DNA of 64,000 bases from Paenibacillus sp. FSL R5-0341 (GCF_037975235.1 NZ_CP150241.1:5952001-6016000); one strand, 5' to 3'. Shown: positions 41,201 through 50,003, counted from the first letter of the stretch. The notes: generated from the letters alone by a model not told the origin. Translations and numbers: made by a program.

Positions 41201-43818
41201 CCGCTCAAACATTGGTCATTCCATCTCGTCCTGCGACTCCATCCGGAATCGGCAAGACGGATGAAACCTTTGATGGAGCGAATGATGGAACAATCACCAA
41301 TGTCACGGATCAGATGGAGTACAAACAAGACGTCAACGGTTCATGGACATCTATTGATAACACTACGATTACAGCTCTCACACCAGATCTATACTATGTG
41401 CGTATCAAAGCAACCTTTTCTGCATTTGCATCGGCCGAAGCGCCCGTGACCATTGGTTCGGCGTCTGCTACACCGGAAACGACACCGGAGGCTGTCATCA
41501 GCTATGCAGATGAGCAGCTGACAGGACTCGTGCCTAACGCTCCATATTCCATCAACGGAGCAAGTGCTGTTGCAGATGGTTCAGGTCAGATTACGATCGA
41601 CAACAGCTGGATCGGAACCACATTGTCTATCGTGAAAACAGGCAATGGCACCACGACTACAGATAGCTCAGTTCAAACACTCGTCATTCCATCGCGCCCT
41701 GCGGCTCCAACAGAAGTCGGCAAGACCGATGAAACATCAAACGGCGCTCATGATGGAACCCTTACGAATGTAACTGATCAAATGGAATACAAAAAAGACA
41801 TCAACGGCGTATGGACAACTATCTATGACACAACAGTTACAGGATTGGAGCCAAATACGTATTATGTTCGTACAAAAGCAACCTCCTCTACGTTTGCATC
41901 ATCAGAAACACCAGTGACTGTAGGTTCCAGTGCATCGGTCCCTGCTGCACCGAATGTCACTGCGGATGACCAGAACAACACCATTATCGGTTTGGACACT
42001 ACCATGGAATATCAAATCGACAATGGAGCCTTTGTCCACTTTAACGGCTCTAATACACCGGATCTCAGTGGTGAACACACAGTTAAGGTGCGTGTGGCTG
42101 CGAGTGGTTCAGTTCCAGCCGGGACGGAGAAAACACTTCACTTCACAGCGAATCTTGCAACCGACCTGATCGTGGTCGCTGTTGATCCTAGCGGGTCAAC
42201 AAATGACGGAAAAACACTCATTACAGTAACCCCTACAATTCAGGCTATTGGACATCGTTTCGTTTATAAAAACTTCGGTACCGGAAATATCAACGTGCCA
42301 GCTATTGGTGATGTAGCTACAGGCTACGAAAACTGGCCGAACAATGGTCTAATCAACGCAGCAAACGGAGATAAAATCGCTGTTGCCGAAGTAGATGCTG
42401 AAGGCAAGATTGTAAAATTCGGATGGACTTCATCTGTAGTAACGAATGAGCCTGCACCAGGGACCAATAATCCTGATGTTCCCGTCGTCTCTCCGCCTTC
42501 AGGGGGAAACAGCACGACGAATCCGAATACCAATAACGGTAACAATAGTAATACCAATGCAAGTGACGAAGATGTCATCATTATCGTCAACGGCAAAACT
42601 GAAAATGCAGGGAAGATGAAAACAACAGAAGCCAATGGTGTTAAAACCACGGTACTTATCGTTGATCCGGTGAAGTTACAAGCGAAACTGGATGCCGAAG
42701 GCCCTCGGGCAATCGTCACCATTCCGGTTAAATCATCCTCCAATGTCATCGTTGGCGAGTTGAACGGCCAGTCGGTGAAAAACATGGAACGTCTGTCTGC
42801 AACGCTGGTTCTCCAGACAGATCAGGCGAGTTATACGCTCCCTGCTTCAGAAATTAACATTGATGCTCTTGCCGAAAGTCTCGGCAACGGTCTGAAACTG
42901 GAAGATATCGTGGTTCGTATTACGATAGCCAAATCTTCCGATACCATGAATCAGGTTGCAGTGAATGCAGCAGCTCAAGGTGATTTTACACTCGTTGCCT
43001 CACCTGTTGATTTCACCGTATCTGGTGAATACAACGGCCAAACAACTGAAATCACGAAGTTCAACGCATACGTTGAACGCAGAATTGCATTGTCAGCCGA
43101 GATCGATCCGAATAAGATTACTACCGGGATTGTCGTAGAGCCTGACGGAACAGTACGACATGTACCCACTAAAGTTATCTTGGATAAAGGAACATTTTAT
43201 GCCGAGATTAACAGTTTAACGAACAGCACGTACGGGATTGTATGGAACCCGCTAACATTTGCGGATGTGGAGAATCATTGGGCGAAAGATGCGGTAAATG
43301 ATATGGGCTCCCGGATGGTCATCCAGGGTGTCAACGATACTACCTTCAATCCAGACAAAGCGATTACACGGGCTGAGTTTGCAGCCATCATCGTACGTGG
43401 TTTGGGTCTCAAGCTGGGTGAAGGTCCACAACCATTCCGGGATGTCACTACGAAGGATTGGTATTCCAGTGCGGTTCAGACCGCGGCTTCCTACGAATTG
43501 ATTAACGGTTTCGAGGATGGTACGTTCCGTCCGAATGACACAATTACACGGGAACAGGCCATGACATTAATCGCGAGAGCGATGAAGTTGACCGGTCTTG
43601 CAGACCAGTATGCTAATCTGGATGCTAACGAGATTCTCTCTGCATTTAAGGATAGCGCTAATGCTGGCAATTGGGCGAAGGGTAACATTGCACTGACGGC
43701 TAAGGCAGGCCTCATCAGCGGACGTAGTGATGGTCAGCTTGCAGCAAAAGCCAATGTGACCCGTGCAGAGGTAGCAACTCTGATTCAGCGCCTATTAAGC
43801 AAATCCGATCTAATCTAA
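38236..43818 (+). CDS. SLH-anchored surface protein with propeller-like and repeat domains
   Basis: 1860-residue secreted protein. Signal peptide 1-35 (MMYALIFTLVLPNVLL ... ASA). Residues of about 40-650 contain many YANGKYTAVGEKGRIVQSTDGLNW-type repeats, as in beta-propeller (BNR/YCF48-like) domains. A cadherin-like beta-sandwich region follows (about 665-765, ending TVKYYAVTVNR). Three near-identical 156-residue repeats begin at about residues 769, 925 and 1081 (VISYVDEQLTGLVPN ... PTTYYVRTKAT pattern). A Gly/Asn/Thr linker and a further beta domain lead to three S-layer homology domains at about 1675-1860 (FADVENHWAKDAV, FRDVTTKDWYSSAV, FKDSANAGNWAKG) that bind the cell-wall secondary polymer. 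AGGAGG precedes the ATG. Likely adhesin or wall-associated scaffold; ligand unknown. Confidence 0.92.
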   Translation: MFKHSLRWRTVMMYALIFTLVLPNVLLPQDHASANGNVNILSAVNNNVDRNLVNVVYANGKYTAVGEKGRIVQSTDGLNWAVVNTGVSNEKTSWRSLVYANNVYVAVGVESTPNKARLIVSSDGETWVDKSSGINGDILQKVVYVNSNFYAVGGKWHASDRAQDVGIIYSSSDGVTWTLWSTVPKIWPPSNTTSTPFYLMDLAYISGRYVVGGNVLGGYAYSSNGTSWTNGFKGNYDLGGFAVYNGKLHMLESQTNGYSSSDGITFTADSSYNGTFGVLKDGGTLYRFGTSGKLDSSTDNGVNWTPELKVTNMIIQSAASNGTGMVLVTSAPNSLVVTADKSDWKKIAGNLQGIAYNGSNWVVVGDSLYGSDTTDGLMLNSASDWEHLSTNSQFLPTEAFSKVAYGNNTFVAIGKKIGVSADGEHWTLSNLPTGVTGRVVALTYGASGGFLAVTDTGNTLNSVDGLSWTKGTNIALPYRDIFNVKYVNGAYIATGYGVIWKSDANGLNWNQIIDSNDEVHKKYYALNDIIYVDGKYVIVGSDDYSFPIMLETTGVLNTSSTWTKHNVDNVNSVNLKSIAYGDGIYVAVGTLNEYDIDGRLFEHYMMYSSSDLLNWTPYDENTLGIVGNGLNTVYYHDGNFYIAGNDNARIVFGSAAPGSNNTGLTNVLGQTDSAPGGGDGTTSGTAVSWTINVPNTTSTLGLADLVLADNQAKMELFSNSDYSTGGVTGNSTIPLTAGGATTAYIKVTAADNTTVKYYAVTVNRTATLETTPAAVISYVDEKLTGLVPNAVYSVNGANAVADGSGHITIDNSWIGTTLSIVKTGNGTTTTDSSAQTLVIPARPAAPTGVSKTDETSNGAHDGTITNVTNQMEYKQDINGAWTAITNTTVTGLEPGTYYVRTKATPSAFASAETPATVGSTSATQETTPATVISYVDEQLTGLVPNAAYSINGANTVADGSGHITIDNSWIGTTLSIVKTGNGTTTIDSSAQTLVIPSRPATPSGIGKTDETFDGANDGTITNVTDQMEYKQDVNGSWTSIDNTTITALTPDLYYVRIKATFSAFASAEAPVTIGSASATPETTPEAVISYADEQLTGLVPNAPYSINGASAVADGSGQITIDNSWIGTTLSIVKTGNGTTTTDSSVQTLVIPSRPAAPTEVGKTDETSNGAHDGTLTNVTDQMEYKKDINGVWTTIYDTTVTGLEPNTYYVRTKATSSTFASSETPVTVGSSASVPAAPNVTADDQNNTIIGLDTTMEYQIDNGAFVHFNGSNTPDLSGEHTVKVRVAASGSVPAGTEKTLHFTANLATDLIVVAVDPSGSTNDGKTLITVTPTIQAIGHRFVYKNFGTGNINVPAIGDVATGYENWPNNGLINAANGDKIAVAEVDAEGKIVKFGWTSSVVTNEPAPGTNNPDVPVVSPPSGGNSTTNPNTNNGNNSNTNASDEDVIIIVNGKTENAGKMKTTEANGVKTTVLIVDPVKLQAKLDAEGPRAIVTIPVKSSSNVIVGELNGQSVKNMERLSATLVLQTDQASYTLPASEINIDALAESLGNGLKLEDIVVRITIAKSSDTMNQVAVNAAAQGDFTLVASPVDFTVSGEYNGQTTEITKFNAYVERRIALSAEIDPNKITTGIVVEPDGTVRHVPTKVILDKGTFYAEINSLTNSTYGIVWNPLTFADVENHWAKDAVNDMGSRMVIQGVNDTTFNPDKAITRAEFAAIIVRGLGLKLGEGPQPFRDVTTKDWYSSAVQTAASYELINGFEDGTFRPNDTITREQAMTLIARAMKLTGLADQYANLDANEILSAFKDSANAGNWAKGNIALTAKAGLISGRSDGQLAAKANVTRAEVATLIQRLLSKSDLI
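40540..41937 (+). repeat. three tandem 468-bp repeats inside the surface-protein gene
   Basis: The motif GAAACGACACC starts copies at 40540, 41008 and 41476, exactly 468 bp apart (156 codons); the third copy ends near 41937. High nucleotide identity between copies implies recent duplication or gene conversion and possible length variation between strains. Confidence 0.9.
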
Positions 43819-43843
43819 AGATTATGAGCTAGTTCGAAGATCG

Positions 43844-43880
43844 GCCCACTTCATAAGAGTGGGCTGGTCTTATTTATTTG
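43844..43880 (+). terminator. terminator of the surface-protein gene
   Basis: GCCCACT (43844-43850) pairs with AGTGGGC (43858-43864), followed by a T-rich stretch. Confidence 0.75.
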
Positions 43881-43962
43881 GCCAACTTTTGCGTTATGTA
43901 CACTTTCATATTATTTAGGTAATCTAGCTGCAATACAAACAGCAACAGTCCACACACAAAAG

Positions 43963-43995
43963 AAGAAGACTGACGATATATTCGCCAGTCTTCTT
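43963..43995 (-). terminator. terminator of the NADH oxidase gene
   Basis: AAGAAGACTG (43963-43972) pairs with CAGTCTTCTT (43986-43995) around an AT-rich loop. On the minus strand it lies about 90 bp after the stop codon at 44082. Confidence 0.65.
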
Positions 43996-44081
43996 CACGT
44001 CTTGATAATCATCTATTTTGATTCGTAATCCATTCTCTTGACCTGTTATATATCATGCTGCTTAGCTTCGACTTTGCTTCC

Positions 44082-45443
44082 TTACACCATTGCTGGTGCT
44101 TTTACTTCTACTGGTGGCAATGCTTGCAGACCCGCCGTGTTCAGGAAGTTCCACGGTTTGTTGTAATGTGGCTGGAAGAAGAAGTCGATGAAGGCCAGCT
44201 CATCTACGGTCATGTTGTTTTGGATGCAGACCGAGATCGTATTAATCGATTGGGTCAGATCAACCTGAGACATCACCTGTGCTCCGACGATCCGACGAGT
44301 TGCCTGCTCATATACCACTTTAAGCAACAGTTTCTCAGCCGTTGGCATGAACTCCGGACGGTAACTGTCTTCCAGTACAACAGCTTCCACAATCAGACCT
44401 TCTTCAGCAGCAGACATTTCCGTCATGCCTGTACCCGCGATATTTTGCTCATAAATTTTGATACCCGATGTGCCTTGCGTACCCATATACGGTGTCGTAG
44501 GACGAACCAGGTTGCGAGCTACCAGTGTACCCATCCGCACAGCGTTAGTCGCCAATGGAATGTACGCGGCTTTACCTGTCGGGTTGTAATGAATAGCACA
44601 GCTATCACCCGCAGCGAAAACATCTTTTTGACTGGTTTGCATATATTTATCCACGACGATTGCGCCGTTCGACAGCATATCCACTTGACCTTTGAGTAAT
44701 TCGGTATTTGGACGGAAACCAATGCACAGAATAACCAGATCGGTTTCAAACTCCCCTTTGGACGTGATTACCTTAGTCACTTTGCCATTCTCTCCAGTAA
44801 ATTTCTGTACCGTTTGACCGAGAGCCAACTTGATGCCGCGTCCAGTCAACGTTTCTTCGATTGCATCCGTGAATTCAGGGTCCAGGTATTTGTTCAAAAT
44901 CCGGTCCACACTGTCGATCAGGGTAACTTCCTTGCCGTTCATCTGGAACGCCTCAACCAGTTCAACCCCGATATATCCTGCACCCACAACGGTAACACGT
45001 TTGGCATCTTTGGCTTTTTCAATAATTGTGTTGGAATGATTGTAGTTTTTGCAAAGTAAAATGTTGTCCATCTCGATGCCTTCAAGCTTCGGAACGACAG
45101 GCCACGAACCCGTTGTCACGATCAGTTTGTCAAACGTATCTTCAAATTCTTCCCCGGTTTGCAGGTTTTTAGCCCGAAGGGTATGACCCTTGGCATCAAC
45201 TGCTGTAACTTCATGAAGCATCTTGGTTACAACGCCGAGATCTGCCAATTGATTAGGCGAAGAATAGAACAAACCGTCAGGGTCTTTCACAACTCCACCT
45301 ACGTAGAGCGCAATGCCACAAGATAGGAAGGAGATATTGTCATTGCGCTCATACACCGTGATGGTAGCATCCGGGTACAATTTGGCGGTGTTTACGATGG
45401 CTGCGGTCCCTGCGTGTGTACATCCGATAACTGCGATTTTCAT
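44082..45443 (-). CDS. nox: FAD-dependent NADH oxidase / CoA-disulfide reductase family
   Basis: About 453-residue flavoprotein. FAD-binding MKIAVIGCTHAGTAA at the N terminus; redox-active Cys in ISFLSCGIALYVGG (as in H2O-forming NADH oxidases, where it cycles through sulfenic acid); NAD-binding VTVVGAGYIGVELVEAF; second FAD motif DVFAAGDSCAIHYNPTG; C-terminal dimerisation domain. It would oxidise NADH with O2, forming water. Start ATG 45443 follows GAGGAGG; earlier in-frame codons lie in the leader. The upstream region has three Rex-type sites and a -35/-10 pair enclosing one of them, matching control by the NADH/NAD+ ratio. Confidence 0.9.
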   Translation of the reverse strand: MKIAVIGCTHAGTAAIVNTAKLYPDATITVYERNDNISFLSCGIALYVGGVVKDPDGLFYSSPNQLADLGVVTKMLHEVTAVDAKGHTLRAKNLQTGEEFEDTFDKLIVTTGSWPVVPKLEGIEMDNILLCKNYNHSNTIIEKAKDAKRVTVVGAGYIGVELVEAFQMNGKEVTLIDSVDRILNKYLDPEFTDAIEETLTGRGIKLALGQTVQKFTGENGKVTKVITSKGEFETDLVILCIGFRPNTELLKGQVDMLSNGAIVVDKYMQTSQKDVFAAGDSCAIHYNPTGKAAYIPLATNAVRMGTLVARNLVRPTTPYMGTQGTSGIKIYEQNIAGTGMTEMSAAEEGLIVEAVVLEDSYRPEFMPTAEKLLLKVVYEQATRRIVGAQVMSQVDLTQSINTISVCIQNNMTVDELAFIDFFFQPHYNKPWNFLNTAGLQALPPVEVKAPAMV

Positions 45444-45496
45444 TAAAAGTTCCTCCTCGAAATATATAAATGAGTTTGAATATAAGGTTGTTTTAG

Positions 45497-45587
45497 TTGT
45501 GAAATATTTCACTTCTTAATCGACACTGTGTATGTGATTTATTTCACTTTATACACTCATTATAATGTGATCTTTTTCACATTGCAA
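45497..45587 (-). promoter_or_regulatory. Rex-controlled promoter of the NADH oxidase gene
   Basis: On the minus strand TTGCAA (45587-45582) and TATAAT (45564-45559) are separated by exactly 17 bp. That spacer is filled by the palindrome ATGTGATCTTTTTCACAT (45565-45582). Two more sites lie downstream: around 45532-45549 (GTGATTTATTTCAC core) and TTGTGAAATATTTCACTT at 45497-45514, the last an excellent match to the Rex consensus TTGTGAA-N4-TTCACAA. Confidence 0.8.
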
Positions 45588-45819
45588 TAGGTTGAGCAAA
45601 AAAAGTTTGTCGAAAGAGGTGATTTCCCTGTATTCAAGCCTTTCTTCCCTTCATTTTATTGATTTCATTTTCCCCGGATTCGAGTCAATTTATGCTATGC
45701 AAAGGCTTCCGCGTTCCCTGTATGGACATATAAAGTTAGAAGCGTTCCCTGCATTCATGATTTACTTGTACAAAAAATAAATGGCTTCAATTTTAATTAC
45801 AGGGTTGATTTTTAAATTG

Positions 45820-45831
45820 GTAAGCGCTTAC
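45820..45831 (+). promoter_or_regulatory. catabolite-repression (cre-like) operator upstream of the pectate lyase gene
   Basis: GTAAGCGCTTAC is a perfect 12-bp palindrome in a TTGGTAAGCGCTTACAATA context, matching cre sites bound by CcpA, or a LacI-family operator. It lies 74 bp upstream of the start. Confidence 0.65.
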
Positions 45832-45904
45832 AATAATATCAATCCTATAAATGGATTTTATGTAAATTAACAACCAAATCCCATTTCATTCAGGAGGCGT
45901 TCAT

Positions 45905-47080
45905 TTGAAGAAACGTTCAATGCCTGTCGTATTCCGCATGGTTCCCGTTACGCTTGCCATCACTATGATGACAACTGGATTAGCCACTTCCTCTACTGCA
46001 GCTTCTGCCGAATCTCCACCCGTTACGATTAAAACGGAGGTTCTGTCCTCCAAACTCCCAGCAGGTGCCGATGTGTCTTCGCTGCTTCAAAAGTTTAGGG
46101 ATGTCAGTCATTTTGCAACTGGCGATCTGGTCAAAGATACGGCCTATGCCCTAAATATCGTTTCGTGGCAAATGCCCCACGGTGGATTTTACAAAGACAT
46201 GGGAGAGCAATATGCAGCCCCTTGGGATGGTGTAACAGCACGATCAGGCTGGAAAGACCCAAATGGCATTGAACTTGGTACGTTTGATAATGATGCAACA
46301 ACTTCCGAAATCCGCTTCCTGGCAGACATGTATGAGAAAACAGGCAATCTGGCCTTTAAGAACAGTGTTCGTAAAGCGGTGAACTTTATCCTGGTCTCCC
46401 AATATCCGTCCGGCGGATGGCCTCAGGTCTATCCCAAACGCAGTAATTACTCCGACGCGGTGACTTACAACGACAATGCCATGGTGCAAACAATGGTTTT
46501 GCTAGATGATATGGTTGAGCGAAGAAGTGGCTTTAACAACGATATATTGACCACCAATGACCGCAGCAAGCTCAAGAAAGCTCTGGACAAAGGAATTGAT
46601 TATACGCTGAAAGCGCAAATTATCAATGATGGTCAGCCCACCGTTTGGGGTGCGCAGCATGATCCTGTGACCTACGCTCCTGTGCCGGGCAGAGCGTATG
46701 AACTAGCCTCCAAGTCGGGATCAGAGTCCGTGGCGATTACTGCTTTTCTCATGTCCAGGCCCCAGACTCCCGAGATTGAACGAGCTGCGAAAGGGGCTCT
46801 GCGTTGGTTCGATACAGTGCGAGAGATTGGCACCAAGTATAACCGGCAAGGACCCGTGTATTTTGAACCGGATGCGGGAAGTGTGATCTGGTACCGCTTC
46901 TATAACGTGGAAGAAGATGTGCCTTTCTACGCGGATCGAGATGGAATGAAGTATATGAACATTCTGGATATCAGTGAGGAACGCAGACACGGCTACTCTT
47001 GGGCCGGAAGCTATGCTCGTAACCTGCTTAAGCTGGCCTCTGATCAAGGCTATTACACGCTAAGCAAGCCATTGCCTTGA
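45905..47080 (+). CDS. secreted pectate lyase, PL10 family
   Basis: 391-residue extracellular enzyme. Signal peptide with AASA cleavage region (about residues 1-34). The mature chain contains NIVSWQMPHGGFYKDMG, TFDNDATTSEIRFLADMYE, QYPSGGWPQVYPKRSNYSDAVTYNDNAMV and a C-terminal GYSWAGSYARNLL, the pattern of PL10 (alpha/alpha toroid) pectate lyases that cleave polygalacturonate by beta-elimination with calcium. The start is TTG 45905 five bases after CAGGAGGCG. A cre-like palindrome upstream suggests carbon catabolite control. Confidence 0.9.
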   Translation: MKKRSMPVVFRMVPVTLAITMMTTGLATSSTAASAESPPVTIKTEVLSSKLPAGADVSSLLQKFRDVSHFATGDLVKDTAYALNIVSWQMPHGGFYKDMGEQYAAPWDGVTARSGWKDPNGIELGTFDNDATTSEIRFLADMYEKTGNLAFKNSVRKAVNFILVSQYPSGGWPQVYPKRSNYSDAVTYNDNAMVQTMVLLDDMVERRSGFNNDILTTNDRSKLKKALDKGIDYTLKAQIINDGQPTVWGAQHDPVTYAPVPGRAYELASKSGSESVAITAFLMSRPQTPEIERAAKGALRWFDTVREIGTKYNRQGPVYFEPDAGSVIWYRFYNVEEDVPFYADRDGMKYMNILDISEERRHGYSWAGSYARNLLKLASDQGYYTLSKPLP

Positions 47081-47140
47081 TCCTGGAACCAACCTCTACC
47101 TACTGAGAGCTGAAGCCACGTCGTATACGACGACAATTAA

Positions 47141-47176
47141 AAAAGCCTATCCTCGTGTATGCAAGGATAGGCTTCT
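47141..47176. terminator. bidirectional terminator
   Basis: AAGCCTATCCT (47143-47153) pairs with AGGATAGGCTT (47164-47174), with A- and T-tracts on the outside, between the convergent pectate lyase and glutathione peroxidase genes. Confidence 0.85.
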
Positions 47177-47189
47177 CAACATTCATGTA

Positions 47190-47669
47190 TTAACCGAGTA
47201 ATTTCTCGATGTCTGCGATCATGGTCTCCGGAGATTCTTTCGGTTCAACACGACCTACCACTTCACCTTCACGGTTAACAAGGAACTTGGTAAAGTTCCA
47301 TTGGATGTCGCTTGTTTCGCCTACGCCGGGTTGTTGCTCCTTCAGGTATTGGAATAGAGGATGTGTTTCCTCACCATTCACATCTACCTTGGCAAACACC
47401 GGGAAATTCACACCATAGTTAATCTGGCAAAATGATTCGGCTTCCTCACTTGTACCTGGCTCCTGCCCTCCAAACTGGTTACAAGGGAAACCCAGTACAA
47501 CCAAGCCTTGATCGCGATAACGATCGTAGAGCTTTTGCAATTCACCGTATTGCGGGGTCAGTCCACACTTGCTGGCTGTATTGGCAATGACCAATACTTT
47601 ACCTTGATACAGATCCAGTGAGACTTCTTGATTCGCGGTAGTTACCGCCTGATATGAATATACGGACAT
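47190..47669 (-). CDS. glutathione peroxidase family thiol peroxidase
   Basis: About 159 residues. Peroxidatic Cys in VIANTASKCGLTPQYGEL, Gln in GFPCNQFGGQEPGT (with a second, probably resolving, Cys), and Trp-Asn in IQWNFTKFLV; these form the GPx catalytic tetrad. It is the Cys form, not selenocysteine, and in bacteria usually uses thioredoxin or bacillithiol as reductant. ATG 47669 follows GGGAGGA. Confidence 0.92.
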   Translation of the reverse strand: MSVYSYQAVTTANQEVSLDLYQGKVLVIANTASKCGLTPQYGELQKLYDRYRDQGLVVLGFPCNQFGGQEPGTSEEAESFCQINYGVNFPVFAKVDVNGEETHPLFQYLKEQQPGVGETSDIQWNFTKFLVNREGEVVGRVEPKESPETMIADIEKLLG

Positions 47670-47820
47670 GACTGATTCCTCCCATGACATATGTTGGTTT
47701 GGACTGTTGCGAGCACGTTGGCATAACCAATGAACCTACAGCCTGTCTTATTATTATAAACCTGATCTGATGCGATTACCAAATCTCGGATCTCCCCATA
47801 TCCCTTTGCCCCGACTCACT

Positions 47821-48633
47821 TCAACCTGACTTGGCAGCCACAATCGCATCGTACCGCTCTTGCCGTTCGGCCTTGGTCAGTTTGGGACAGCTGTAACAGT
47901 AGTTCTGCCCACCGTACACCTGATAGTGCAGGCAGCATGTCGGCTTCATTAGCATGGTCTCTCCCGGTTGATGGGGATTAGCAATCTCGACCGGTTTGAA
48001 GGACAGCATATTCTTGCGTAACCCCAGAATCTCCGGTGGCAAGGCAATGACATGCTCATATCCCTGGATTACAGCTTCTCGTTCCGAGTCCGTAATGTCC
48101 ATCTTTACCACTGTCGTCTTGAACCATCTCAGGATGGATGCAAGCTGTGCCCACATCTGTCCCGTGTTTGCTTCTCCGGCAAGGGCCACTCCTTCAATTA
48201 TTGGGTGCAGTTGTTCACCGTAATATGCTGTAAGCAACTCATTCCGCCAGTGGGATGCATCTTCAACACCGTTGATGACTGATCCAGGATGGACATGCTC
48301 GGTTGCATCTACAAGTTGAAAATGGAGTACAGGACGCCCTTCCTGAACCTCCAACTGCAAATGGATATTCTCCAGCGATATATTCAACGACGCATCACAC
48401 ATGGACGTCATGTAGTGAATACCGAGCACCAAACCGCGAACAGAGTGCATGAAATATACGGCAGCAGAGCGAAGGGAATCTGCACGCAGGTGCTCATTAT
48501 AGGCTTCGAGCATAAGCTTTGCGTCCTCCGGATGTCTCAACAATGTCAAAGGCATGCCAAAAACCGGTTCGTTAACCGGACCGGTCGTTATACGTCCATA
48601 TTGCTCTAACCACGTGTAGTTGATTGCTCCCAT
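47821..48633 (-). CDS. FhuF-like siderophore-iron reductase
   Basis: About 270-residue protein ending in CCLHYQVYGGQNYCYSCPKLT, the CC-x11-C-x2-C pattern of the 2Fe-2S site of FhuF-type ferric-siderophore reductases. The rest (GGLHY... RSAAVYFMHSVRGLVLGIHYMTSM) is helical. In E. coli FhuF reduces ferric hydroxamates after uptake. ATG 48633 is preceded by GGGAGG with 10-base spacing. It lies 94 bp downstream of the siderophore ATPase gene on the same strand, so both are probably expressed from the Fur-controlled promoter at about 49700. Confidence 0.82.
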   Translation of the reverse strand: MGAINYTWLEQYGRITTGPVNEPVFGMPLTLLRHPEDAKLMLEAYNEHLRADSLRSAAVYFMHSVRGLVLGIHYMTSMCDASLNISLENIHLQLEVQEGRPVLHFQLVDATEHVHPGSVINGVEDASHWRNELLTAYYGEQLHPIIEGVALAGEANTGQMWAQLASILRWFKTTVVKMDITDSEREAVIQGYEHVIALPPEILGLRKNMLSFKPVEIANPHQPGETMLMKPTCCLHYQVYGGQNYCYSCPKLTKAERQERYDAIVAAKSG

Positions 48634-48726
48634 TGGTTGCAAACCTCCCATGAATGCGAATGAGCCGCGTGCATTATGCACAGCGGCTTCATTCTATAAT
48701 GTAAGGACCACATATGGCCCATTTCG

Positions 48727-49611
48727 TTAACTTCCTGTCGCTTGAACACGTGGTTCTGTCCGTCCTCCAGCATGAACCATCGCACTGTTCATGACCATTT
48801 GTTCCGGCGGCTTCGCTTGTTGGCGTTCACCTGCAAGCGCGTAAGGCAAGCAGAGTGGTACACCCGAACGCGGATCAATCACGATATCTGCTTCAATGTT
48901 GAATACTTCACGAAGCACATCCGAGTTCATAACTTCCACAGGTGAACCATGAGCAATGGCTTTACCTTTTTTGATACCAATCATGTGATGTGCATAACGG
49001 GAAGCATGATTCAAGTCATGTACAACCATAACAATGGTACGGTTGGCTGTGGCATTCAACTGCTCAAGCAATTGCAGTACTTCCAGCTGGTGAGCCATAT
49101 CCAGGAACGTTGTCGGCTCGTCCAGGAAAAGGATGTCCGTTTCTTGAGCAAGTGCCATGGCAATCCAGGCACGTTGACGCTGTCCACCGGACAGTTGATC
49201 AATTGGACGATCATGGAATTCGGTCATGGCTGTTACTTCAATAGCCCATTCAATCATGCGTTTATCTTCAGGACGCATGGAACCAAATCCTTTTTGATAA
49301 GGAAAACGTCCGTAGGATACCAGTTCAGTAACCGTAAGTCCTTCAGGGGCTGTCGGGTTCTGTGGCAAAATCGCAAGCTGCTTGGCAACTTCACGCGTGG
49401 ACTGTTTATGGATGGACTTCCCGTCGAGCAATACACTACCTGCTTTTGGAGCCATAATACGTGCCATCGTTTTCAGGATGGTTGACTTCCCTGAACCATT
49501 GGCTCCAACAAGTGCTGTAATTTTTCCTTGGGGAATCTGAATATTCAGATCCTCTACAATTAGTCTTTCCTCATAAGCGATATCCAGCTTGGTCGTCTCC
49601 AGACGAAACAT
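48727..49611 (-). CDS. siderophore ABC transporter ATPase, FecE/YusV-like, without permease
   Basis: 294-residue ABC ATPase. Walker A GANGSGKST, Q-loop LPQNPTAPEGLTV, signature QLSGGQRQRAWIAMALAQ, Walker B ILFLDEPTTFLD and H-loop VVHDLNHA, all intact; the sequence around ELVSYGRFPYQ is typical of iron-siderophore (FecE/FhuC) ATPases. The C-terminal extension beyond about 260 is Pro/Gln-rich. No permease gene is adjacent, as for B. subtilis YusV, which energises several siderophore permeases. A perfect Fur box (49723-49737) is 112 bp upstream. It may serve the binding protein at 19739-20767. Confidence 0.9.
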   Translation of the reverse strand: MFRLETTKLDIAYEERLIVEDLNIQIPQGKITALVGANGSGKSTILKTMARIMAPKAGSVLLDGKSIHKQSTREVAKQLAILPQNPTAPEGLTVTELVSYGRFPYQKGFGSMRPEDKRMIEWAIEVTAMTEFHDRPIDQLSGGQRQRAWIAMALAQETDILFLDEPTTFLDMAHQLEVLQLLEQLNATANRTIVMVVHDLNHASRYAHHMIGIKKGKAIAHGSPVEVMNSDVLREVFNIEADIVIDPRSGVPLCLPYALAGERQQAKPPEQMVMNSAMVHAGGRTEPRVQATGS

Positions 49612-49722
49612 GCGATCATCCCTCTCTCATTTATCCCGGTTATGTAATCCGGCTATCGACAACGAAAACGAAATTGTAATTCTGAGTATTTCCGGCGCAA
49701 AAATCTTATACACTAAAGATAC

Positions 49723-49737
49723 TGATAATCATTATCA
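49723..49737 (-). promoter_or_regulatory. perfect Fur box
   Basis: TGATAATCATTATCA is a perfect 7-1-7 palindrome and an exact match to the Bacillus Fur core consensus. Confidence 0.9.
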
Positions 49738-49963
49738 TTTGTCAACATAAAAAACCAAATCTTCTGCTTTTTTCGAGCTTTATTCGATCTTTTTGAAGCA
49801 GAGATGTTGCTCTTTTTCCGATTACATATGAGAGCTTTTCTCATTCATTCCGCGCACTTCACCACTTCTGACATTCTTTCGAGCTCTTGAATCGCAAATT
49901 ATGTGTCCGAATTGTGAATGACTGAATTATTTTCATGCAATGGCTGTATCCGCCATATCAAAT

Positions 49964-50003
49964 AAAAAAAGATGACCTTGAATCTAGAATTCAAGGTCAT
50001 CTC
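49964..50003 (-). terminator. strong terminator of the tubulin/GTPase operon
   Basis: GATGACCTTGAAT (49971-49983) pairs perfectly with ATTCAAGGTCATC (49989-50001) around a five-base loop; on the minus strand it is followed by a run of seven T. It ends the operon that starts beyond the right edge. Confidence 0.9.

Larger units (their letters stand above)
45444..45904. other. divergent intergenic region of NADH oxidase and pectate lyase genes
   Basis: Holds the Rex-type promoter (45497-45587), a CcpA/LacI-type palindrome (45820-45831) and otherwise no gene. The motif TTCCCTGTAT or a close variant occurs three times (about 45626, 45714 and 45746); no meaning assigned. Confidence 0.55.

Noticed and set aside
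45600..45770. Three TTCCCTGTAT-like repeats
   Set aside because: Short, irregularly spaced and without a link to a promoter; probably chance.
45592..45780. Open frame of 62 codons between the nox and pectate lyase genes
   Set aside because: TTG start without ribosome binding site, overlaps the promoter region of nox and shows no conserved pattern.
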